NCBI GenBank assembly: GCA_947495775.1
Contig: CANMAQ010000005.1
Location: forward strand, 124,001-188,000
Length of the DNA: 64,000 nt
From: Jejuia algarum
GTDB lineage: Bacteria; Bacteroidota; Bacteroidia; Flavobacteriales; Flavobacteriaceae
Direction of reading: 5' to 3'
A model generated the notes under the pieces. The model did not search any database. It saw only the letters and a program-made list of their open reading frames with translations, and was not told the DNA's origin. This document shows positions 44,301 through 52,100 of this stretch, piece by piece. The translations under genes and the position numbers were made by a program. Positions within the stretch are counted from its first letter, which is position 1. The number at the start of each line of letters is the position of its first letter.

Positions 44301-45295
44301 GGATGAAATACACAGATTCTTAGAAAGGTAGGTGCTTTGGCTACGGGCATTTCTAGATCTTTAGCTAAGTCGAATTCTTGTGTTGTCGTAGTAAGCGCTT
44401 TAAAGGCAAAACCATAGCCAGGCCAGAATGCCAGATGGATAAATTTATGTAAATAATGTGTGTCTGTGGTCACGCCACTTATAGCGTTTTGTTTAATTTT
44501 CCATGTCCTGTCGTCTCCCGTAAAGTTAATCGTATAATAAAGATTGGTGCTGTCCCAGTTTTTTAAAAGCGGATTAAAATTGAGGGCATTAATACGATCA
44601 TCACCATCTTGGATAACGCGACCGTGTAAGTCTACAAATTGCACTCTAATGGCTGTGGCTACTGGAAGGTTTGCGATGGCCTTGTCCACGCCAATATTCA
44701 ATAAGGCCGCAGCACATTCGGTTTGGTGGCCAGCATAATCGAAAGCATAGATGTCTCCAGAAAAAGAAGCGCTAGACAAAGCGTTTTTAATAGCGGTAAG
44801 CTGTGGGTCTGTTGTGTTTTTAAGCGGAATACCTTTCTTTTTAGAAATGGGCAAACCTGTGGGGAAATCTATGGCATCATTGTGCTTTATAATAATATAT
44901 TTAGGCAAAGAAGCAATAGATAGGTTCTCTTTAAATGTAGGTGTGTAGCGTTCACTATTAAATAAATTAGTGAAATCAATATCGTCTAACAAGCTATGGT
45001 CTTGCGCGACGAATATCATAACCGATCCTTCAATTTCAAATAAGGTATTGTCGAAGGTGCGTAAGGTAGGAAACACCATGGTGTCTCCATTGCCTTTTAA
45101 TGGATAGCGCAGAGAGTGGTAAATCCACTCGGAGGTATTGGCCATTTGAAAATCAGAAGTATTTTCGTTGGGTTTGGGGATGATAAGCGCCCCATCAAAA
45201 GGAAATATAAGATCTTGAGCTGCTGAAAAAGCAACAGTATAAGGTGCGCCAGGTGGGCGTGTAAACGTGCCGTTTTTTAAGATAATATCACTCAT
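41330..45295 (-). CDS. Large phospholipase D-like protein (1321 aa)
   Basis: Third gene of the giant three-gene unit. It has two PLD half-sites: the first around 375-830 with FHQKATVLVFE (His750, Lys752) then AYLGGMDIAHGRWDT, and the second around 905-1090 with YVHSKHIIVDD (His1027, Lys1029, Asp1034) then MIGSSNINYRSMSYDWEI. GG-x-D-x3-GRWD and GSSNINxRSM are the layout of eukaryotic-type phospholipase D. In the first HKD motif the Asp position holds Val757. The N-terminal 370 and C-terminal 200 residues are beta-rich and unassigned. No signal peptide. Likely substrate is a phosphodiester, perhaps a phospholipid. Its start overlaps the second gene's stop by 4 bases. Confidence 0.8.
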   Translation of the reverse strand: MSDIILKNGTFTRPPGAPYTVAFSAAQDLIFPFDGALIIPKPNENTSDFQMANTSEWIYHSLRYPLKGNGDTMVFPTLRTFDNTLFEIEGSVMIFVAQDHSLLDDIDFTNLFNSERYTPTFKENLSIASLPKYIIIKHNDAIDFPTGLPISKKKGIPLKNTTDPQLTAIKNALSSASFSGDIYAFDYAGHQTECAAALLNIGVDKAIANLPVATAIRVQFVDLHGRVIQDGDDRINALNFNPLLKNWDSTNLYYTINFTGDDRTWKIKQNAISGVTTDTHYLHKFIHLAFWPGYGFAFKALTTTTQEFDLAKDLEMPVAKAPTFLRICVFHPGKEFQTTAGGAINKDGLFKLTRPGVGSFNSFKLFHPDNKIAIFNDGQSFMKDLFKVITKEDPKRILKEIYLTNWKSSAHLHMNGSMTAYDIAANDDDVNAVDALLNAINANHTVVNFSGHDPAGSANTFLLLPARETDKAHITSSFWTECVTVTGAGESSKTQSKGFTRANALYNVTLTGNPALKTHQLKAYWKNSLNLVRTTTKTLNGLNPIIKTTEIPDDWFALEITDNDPPKALLKRKVALATISTALNLSGDTNAELLLLHQQRGSYDFIPLNAEGGDLNATNQDLSILEHYMANDKLIGLIVNRTDEDSQEFNATSILTAAKTFAYSRAAHLNANVPLHPEEFGGMIREAIANDVKVHALYWEQFLANVDAGAGVENGHSNNAEIAAILNRTVNNKRGFAILDRSTRPFGSFHQKATVLVFETEDDSNFKRKEMIAYLGGMDIAHGRWDTSEHHSKDPERDGNPWFDIQLKIEGQAVHDVLLNFKQRWEAIDEFIDTNNNTCRPVNPDAGISNAVNSGIKIETDPIKLKKVSGNTFLQINRTIPPFSCHAQINTADRDFVSEAGEDGSYQSYIKAIQNATKFILINEQYFFSVELALELHEALKKATGPKCLILVLPKDLSESEKIDPLLFKGRQKALQALYYGGNYTGPSTGAKCAHYTINPTSTTPHVKDKVVVLHPINSAGKDIYVHSKHIIVDDVFMMIGSSNINYRSMSYDWEINAACIGKKLFKGGTHNVRAHRIEICRILAGLPKAYTALLQDYYATFRLFKKIEREGEQPSTRLHPLKPRAKKLDPNYIKRITGDVQFNAGVDVVIDLDVNSPMLNFISCNVLDTDGRDTNGDQLGILATAAGAGKNDINAYALLSFGFDCETEIKTAITNGSTAFLEISMTIAHTDENDVVTTEGPFQTHCLELVIGAPLDAIVIKGIPTGEVTIPISTKDQVTITAQIDSTPTAIVCTAERLFNPAVDTVIPGTFLRETLTLNV

Positions 45296-48200
45296 GGTGT
45301 TGCTTCAGTTTTTTTAGTCCAAGTAAATAATTGTCCGTAGGACACTCTTAGCGTATAGATGCCAATAGCGGTATCTGGGTCTTCAAAAATTAAATTGTAT
45401 CTGGCATTTACGACTAATTGGGCTTTAAACGCATCGAATAGGAGTACCCCATGTCTAATTTTTCCCGTATGCCTTTGCGTACCGCCATCATTTAATTTTT
45501 TAGTCAGCGAAAATTCATATTCGCCAGCATCAAATTCAAAAGAAATGGTTGTCTTATCTGGGGCGAATACAACATTGGGAGTTTCAATAGCATCAGAAAA
45601 ACTGAGCTGCTCATTTACAGGCCCTATTGTTGTACAGTTTGTAGGACGGTCTGCCTTTATGTAATGCCCATGCTTTTCAGAAAATACAAGTAAGTACGCC
45701 TCGTATTCGTAACGGTTTAGCGCTAAGATGGCTTCATCTAAATAATCAAAACTGTATGTTGCAGTGCCAGAGGCGCTATTGGGATCTAACACGCCTTCTA
45801 TAGTATCTATAAATGTGGCATTAGGGCTATTTAACGTGGCATTTCTTTTAAAAATCTGTATACGAGGTGCTTGTGCGATATCTGGTAAGTTTGAGGTGAA
45901 TTTTGTTGAGAACTCTAATGCAATTTTAGCATCATCGGCTATGGTAAATGGATCTGCAACTACAAATTGCAATTGCGGAATTTTAACAGGAGCGGGTGTT
46001 TTAAAGAGTAAAACACCAGATTCTAGCCAAGAGACTTCTTCTAAGTATGCATTGCAACCAATCACGCCAACAACATGATAAGCTTCGAGATCACCAGGTA
46101 CTTTTAGGTCTAAAAATCGTGTGTTAGCGCTGTAGCGAATAGGGTTTGTAGTGATGAGCTTATAGGGCAATTTAGAGGTTTTAGCTCTAGTGATAAATAA
46201 TGCCTCTTCTAAAAGCACATTGTGGTCTACAACAGTACTATTGTCTTCGAAAAGCTTGTCTAAAGTTACCATATAAACCCTTACCATAGGCTTAGAGGCT
46301 CTATCTCCAGGAGGTATAAAATCATTGAAATCTAGAGTGAAATAAGCATCGCCTTTAGCATCGGGAAAGGTACTTTCTGGGATGTTGTTTAAAAGAGGTT
46401 GCTGCACAGGTGGTGGTGGTGGCGTAATAGTTATACTGGCTGTCACTACAGGTTCTTGAGAATATAGGGTTTTACCAGAGGTTTCACAAAATCCTTTGAC
46501 ACGTATTCTAGAGGCCCACTGGTGTGTTTTTGGAGGTAAAGCCGATTTGGTTGCGATGTTCCAAGAGAGTTTATAGGTACGAAATCCAGTGGTGGCTAAA
46601 CTAAAGGCAGGGGCGTCGATTTCACTTAATACAGGAGCGTTATTTGAGAATGCCGCATTACAAAGGGCCGTATTGGCACTGGCACGATTAAGGGTGTCTC
46701 CTGTCCAACTTAATTGGTTGCAATGTTGTGTTAATGCAGCGGTATTAAGGTGTGTCCCTGCGGCGTTATAGGTAATAGCAAAAACTTTAGCCGTTTTCTG
46801 TCCAGCCCAAGAGAGTTCAGCAGCAGGAGTCGTATCTATAGGAAGTTCATGGATTGTTATTTCTGCAGAAAGTTTTGTGGCGGTGAGCGGTAAAATACCA
46901 TCATAAAGACTAAACAGTACTTCTAAGATAAGCGCATCACCTTGAGTTACAAGTTGACTAGATATATTGGCGGGCTTTTGCGGCGCTTTACAGGGCAATG
47001 CTAAATGGTGTAAAGCACCTTGGGCAACTTGAGAAGGCCGACCAAAGAGATCGAAGCCCCTCGCTTGGTATTGTAACGTATTATCAGCTACAGCAGGTAA
47101 ACTAAAATAATCGTCCACTTCCATAGGGTTTAGTACTACGCCATCTTTTAGACGAGGGATGTAAACCCCAGGTAGAATTCCAAAACCGTCTAACACAGTT
47201 GTGTTTTCGTCTTCGGATGCGATGATGTTTTCGAAAACATTTCCATTGAGACTTTTGTCTAAAGCCACGGCAATTATTTTTTGATAAGGTCTAATTTCAT
47301 TAGCTTTAAAAGGAATTTTTATTTGAGCGTCTCCAAAGAGATCGTATACATTAGGATTATTTTGATTAGGCAAATCGATGGCCTTGGCTTCAGATTGTAG
47401 CGGTGCTGTGATAGGAGGTACTGCTTTTTTGGAAATGCGAGGACCTAATACCAAACCGCAAAGTAGAATGTCATGTAATGTAAATTTAAGGCCATCTAAA
47501 ATACCATCGGTAGCAGTGCTATTAATCAATTTAGCTAGTTTTACATCCATCATATCAATATTTTTACTGTCGAAAAATGGAAAATCGGCTTCTACCTTAA
47601 AATCTTTACCATCATGTTGCAACTGGTCAATGAACATGTAAAGGCCTAAAATGTTGGCAAAGGCGGGATCTATACTTGCACTAATTAAAGAAGGAAGTAA
47701 TGGAAGATCGATAGCGTCTTCTGTATCTAATTCGGCATCAGGTGCATCGTAATGGGCACGGTACGAGTAGGTGTCGTATGTGTTTTGCTGTGCTAATAAT
47801 GCGTTTACATGGGGGTCTTCAATAAAATGTTGTCTTAAATTAGAGGCTAAACTATTCCAATTAAAGCCTTTTTTAAAAGGAGCAAAAGCGTCGTTTTTAA
47901 CATGGCTTGCAGTGTATGCATTAGGATTGCCATTAAAATACGTTTCAAAATTGCGATGTGTAGACCATATTTTATCGTTTCCACAATAGTCCTCACAGAA
48001 CACATAGTTAAAGTGCTTAGGGTATAAAACGGGTTTATTAGGAACAAACTCGAAGGTTAGGTAAGCGATGCCCGCTGCTCTTAGTTTTATTTTGGTTTTT
48101 AGTTTTCCAGAATGGTTAGGCGTAGGATTTCCAAAAGGACCCCTTATGGCGAAGCGATTTATGCCGTGTTTTCCAATCCAATCTTCATCAACCACCTGGT

Positions 48201-49107
48201 CGTCTCTATTCCAGGCTTTTACTCTAACATAAACATCGTTTTTAAAATGCGTTAATACCACACCATCTCTAACAGTAGCATTAAAATCGCGTAGGGCATT
48301 AGGATTAAGGTTTGCTGTCACTATAGGTCTGTTAAGTGTTGCGGCTTTAAACCTAGTGTTAGGCTTTTTAAAATCTGTAATCTTAAAATTATTCACGGCA
48401 TTTTTTAGAATACTATGATTAGTGATATTGGCAAATTTGGTAAGGTCACCAGCAATTTTAGTGGCGTTTTTAGCATTCATTTTATGAAACTGTTGTAATG
48501 TGAACTTTTTTCTGCCACGCCTAGAGGTATGATGCGTACCGCGGTTGGGGTTTACAGTATCATTATCTGTATTGCGGGTAAATTGAATGTCTACAGCACA
48601 GACTTCATCAATTTCCCAATCGGATTTTGTAGGGACATAAAAAGGTCTGAAACCCGTCATAACCGTATCCATATAAGTCGAAAATTGAGTATCAGTATTG
48701 CTGTGTACGGCACTAACGAGTTTAATGTATTTTGAGATATTTTTATAATGCCAATCTAAAGCCACATGATCGTGTTTTGTTTTTTTTATAAAATACAATC
48801 TGTTGGCAAACGGGAGTATGCTGTGCTGCGCTGTGGCGATATTTAGGTGAAACAAATCGGCACTGTTGATACGGTAAGATTTTTTATTGGCTTTAAACAG
48901 GTCTACATTTTTAATTGATTTTTCAGGCAAATTCATCACATACACTTTGAAGGTGCCTTTATGAGTGTTGTCTTTACGAAAGGGGAGTCCAAGCCTGGTA
49001 TCGAAATTCCAACGCAGGTGTATGCCGTCATTTACGGTGTCATCATTTTTAAATCCTGCACCTAAAACACTAAATAATGTTGGTTTCCAAAGTTTTTTTC
49101 TACGCAT
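45292..49107 (-). CDS. Giant beta-rich protein of unknown function (1271 aa)
   Basis: Second gene of the unit. The basic start MRRKKLWKPTLFSVLGAGF leads into DGIHLRWNFD at 27-36, a motif I associate with the start of large uncharacterised bacterial proteins. The rest is largely beta-sandwich in character, with several fibronectin-III-like or Ig-like modules (about 690-1260), a proline linker PPPPPV near residue 896, and a helix-rich middle (about 440-560). No signal peptide, membrane segment or catalytic motif was found. It follows the 1967-residue gene by 19 bp and overlaps the PLD-like gene. A structural or adaptor role is inferred only from composition. Confidence 0.75.
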   Translation of the reverse strand: MRRKKLWKPTLFSVLGAGFKNDDTVNDGIHLRWNFDTRLGLPFRKDNTHKGTFKVYVMNLPEKSIKNVDLFKANKKSYRINSADLFHLNIATAQHSILPFANRLYFIKKTKHDHVALDWHYKNISKYIKLVSAVHSNTDTQFSTYMDTVMTGFRPFYVPTKSDWEIDEVCAVDIQFTRNTDNDTVNPNRGTHHTSRRGRKKFTLQQFHKMNAKNATKIAGDLTKFANITNHSILKNAVNNFKITDFKKPNTRFKAATLNRPIVTANLNPNALRDFNATVRDGVVLTHFKNDVYVRVKAWNRDDQVVDEDWIGKHGINRFAIRGPFGNPTPNHSGKLKTKIKLRAAGIAYLTFEFVPNKPVLYPKHFNYVFCEDYCGNDKIWSTHRNFETYFNGNPNAYTASHVKNDAFAPFKKGFNWNSLASNLRQHFIEDPHVNALLAQQNTYDTYSYRAHYDAPDAELDTEDAIDLPLLPSLISASIDPAFANILGLYMFIDQLQHDGKDFKVEADFPFFDSKNIDMMDVKLAKLINSTATDGILDGLKFTLHDILLCGLVLGPRISKKAVPPITAPLQSEAKAIDLPNQNNPNVYDLFGDAQIKIPFKANEIRPYQKIIAVALDKSLNGNVFENIIASEDENTTVLDGFGILPGVYIPRLKDGVVLNPMEVDDYFSLPAVADNTLQYQARGFDLFGRPSQVAQGALHHLALPCKAPQKPANISSQLVTQGDALILEVLFSLYDGILPLTATKLSAEITIHELPIDTTPAAELSWAGQKTAKVFAITYNAAGTHLNTAALTQHCNQLSWTGDTLNRASANTALCNAAFSNNAPVLSEIDAPAFSLATTGFRTYKLSWNIATKSALPPKTHQWASRIRVKGFCETSGKTLYSQEPVVTASITITPPPPPVQQPLLNNIPESTFPDAKGDAYFTLDFNDFIPPGDRASKPMVRVYMVTLDKLFEDNSTVVDHNVLLEEALFITRAKTSKLPYKLITTNPIRYSANTRFLDLKVPGDLEAYHVVGVIGCNAYLEEVSWLESGVLLFKTPAPVKIPQLQFVVADPFTIADDAKIALEFSTKFTSNLPDIAQAPRIQIFKRNATLNSPNATFIDTIEGVLDPNSASGTATYSFDYLDEAILALNRYEYEAYLLVFSEKHGHYIKADRPTNCTTIGPVNEQLSFSDAIETPNVVFAPDKTTISFEFDAGEYEFSLTKKLNDGGTQRHTGKIRHGVLLFDAFKAQLVVNARYNLIFEDPDTAIGIYTLRVSYGQLFTWTKKTEATP

Positions 49108-49126
49108 TACAATTGGGTTTTTAAGG

Positions 49127-52100
49127 TTATAGTACAGGTATAATCATGTTGTGTTGTTGCACTTGGAGTATGGCACCAAGTCCAGGTAAATTTTTAGTTT
49201 CTTGTAAGGCTTCATTTATGTTTTGAGTTTTAGCCGCAGCGTCTAAATGTATAAAAGTGGCCTCTACATACTGAGTAATGGCTGTTTTTAGAGCAGCTTC
49301 TAAAGAAAACTCGAAGCCTATGGTTGTTTGGGTTTGCAAAGTTTTAAAAGTACTGCCATTTTTAGAGTTTAGGACGAGCATACGACTGCCCGAACGGTCT
49401 ACTAATAGAATACGTTCTTGTGTGGCCTTTTTGGTGCTGTAAATGCCTTGAGCTTGTAAGGCTTCGGCACTTGGTTTTAGATGTTGCAAACGCACGCCTT
49501 CTTTGCCTAAAAGTGGTTCTGAAAATTCTATAACATGGCCCCAAGTATGTACTACGCCATTAGCATCTCTAGAAATAAGGTGCGCGACAAGATCGCCATT
49601 AGTCCCATAAAGTGGAGCAAGACGACCGCCGTTAGTTCCCAAAAGTTGTTGGTATATTTTTTCTATAGCGGCATCGAACCCTGTAGCCTCTCCATTTATT
49701 ACGGCTCCTATATTACTTTGTAAGGTTGCTGCTGCTGTATGGTGATCTAAAACAGGGAGTTGAACAGGCTGTAGCCATAGTTTTTGATAAGCTTGCACAT
49801 GTGGTTTAAGCTTTTTGTAGCGTGAGGTTTTAAAGCTAACGGTATAGGGAATGTGGGGTTGTGCTTTAGAGGAATCCTCTAATTGTAGCGAGTAGTATGT
49901 ATCTGGAATTAAGTTACGTTCAAAGACATCTACTTTTAAATGGGTCATGTGCTTAGCGTTTGGTAAGCAATCTTCGACTAAGGCTTCTAAAGCAGCGTCG
50001 GAAGGTAAAGACCCTATATTTAAACTGGTGGTTTTGCGCTTTGCTATGGCATTGCCGTTAATATCAACAACTTTGGTTTGTAGTGTATTAGGACCATAGT
50101 GTTTTTCAAATATCTTTTGAATGAGTCCTCGGTTTTTTAACGTGATAAGCGGTAAAAATGATTCTGTATATAGGGGCTGCATCTCTGGCATTGGAAATGA
50201 GAAACCTACATATTTACTTATATGTTGCGAGGGTGTTTTTTCGGTTCTAAAGGTTAGGGTTTTAAATTTAGAATCGGCTGCGTTACTGCTATTTTTGGTA
50301 TAGGTTTTTTCTAAAGGTTGTAATTTATCGGCATTACTTCCTGTAATGCGGGCTGTACCGTGTGAAGAGACTTTATAGGTAATGCTGTAGTCACGATTTG
50401 GTGCCATAAGCATGGTGTCCCAGATTTCATTAATTCCTTCTTCATTAGTAACTGGTGCGCCATTATCACAGCCAGCAACACAGGTTTTACCCCAATGCCC
50501 ATGCTGGTTATGGTTTTGTTCGAAACACAGTTCTACAAGTGCCATATAAGCGACAACATTAAGAGTGTTAACATGACGTGCAAATTGAAAAATGCTATCA
50601 GCAGTACCAAAGCTAGAGAATTGTGTTGGTGTAAAATGTGTTGCTGCGACTCCTGTGCTGTTTTTTTTAGGAAAGGCTATTGTATGTGGCCCTTCAACTT
50701 CTATATAGTCTATTAGTGCGCTAAGTGTTTTGGCCTCAAAACTAATTCTAAACCAGAGTTGCCCCTTGTCACGACATGTAATTTTATCGGTAGGGATGTT
50801 TACAGATAGGACTTCGGAATTCTGCTGAATGCCTACTGATACAGTTCTAAAACCACAAGGTGATCGCGGGTCGGAGACTAAAGTAATAGGAATTTTAATG
50901 GGATCTAAAATGCTGCGTAATTTAACATGAAAGATGATGATAAAAAAACCTGTAACTGTTTTAGGGTTAGATGTGCCTCCAAATATTAAAAAGTCGCACT
51001 GTACTTTCGTAGAATCTGGTGGATTTAGACGGGTACGGTGTGCGAGTAAAAGCATGCTGTTCTGCCACTGTAAACGCACGTCTTGTAGCGTGGTGTTGTT
51101 AAACGTTATGGGAAGGTACTCCAGCTCTCGTATTACAGTAGCACCCAGAGGACTATCGAAAACCAAACGGTTTTTATCTCCAACAGCTTCTAATTCTGGT
51201 TGCTCATCACGGTCTATAATACAAATATGGGTAGGGCGTTTGCAGGGGGCTACGTAGGATGTGGTTAGCCTAGAATCGTAAAATTTACCTAGCTCTTCTT
51301 TTTGGAATTGCAATTCAGGATTTAATAATGTATTTAAGTAAATGGCATGATGGTGCTCTGTGGTCGTGTCTGGGCCATCATCTGTATACAGTGCAGGAGG
51401 TTCCCATGTGGCTACGGTTTCAGTTATAATTTGTTTATCACCTCCGCCAATGTCTTCATGTGAAATTTGAATGAAGTCTAAGACATGTTTTAATTCAATG
51501 TCATATTCATCACCAACAAACTTACTCGTGGTTTTTTCGGTAAGATTGCTATTGGCAGGATTTTCGTCGTTAATGGTAAGTTGGGTTTTAGAGACACCAG
51601 CCTCGGGGGCATTAAGGATTTCAAAAATAGGTTTGTTAAATTTTAATGCAATTATGGCATCTATAGGTACTGTGATACTGTTAGATTCGAGCTCTTGGGA
51701 TATCGATTCTGATCTGGATAGGGCCACAGATGAGGTTTCTAATATAGGCTCGGCAATCATATTACTAGCATCGCCGCCTTGTAGCGCAAAATCGACAGAG
51801 GCTTCAATATCATCAAAAGGCCAGGGGAGGCCTATGGATATTTTAAGCTCACCCATAAACCTATAAAAACTTGGACTTGCCAAACCATAAAGACGAGCGG
51901 CGAGTGCGATCTTAAATTTAAAGAAGAAGACTTTAATTCTAATGTAGCCCATAGCAAATAATTCTCCGAAGATTAAAAACGGATCGAAACTTACAGCGAT
52001 ATTATAGCCTAGAGCAGCAAAAAGCTTAACATTTAAAAAGCTAGGGCCGTAGGTTTTTGGACCTAATTGCCACATGCCGCCTTGTCCATAGGCAGGCCCT

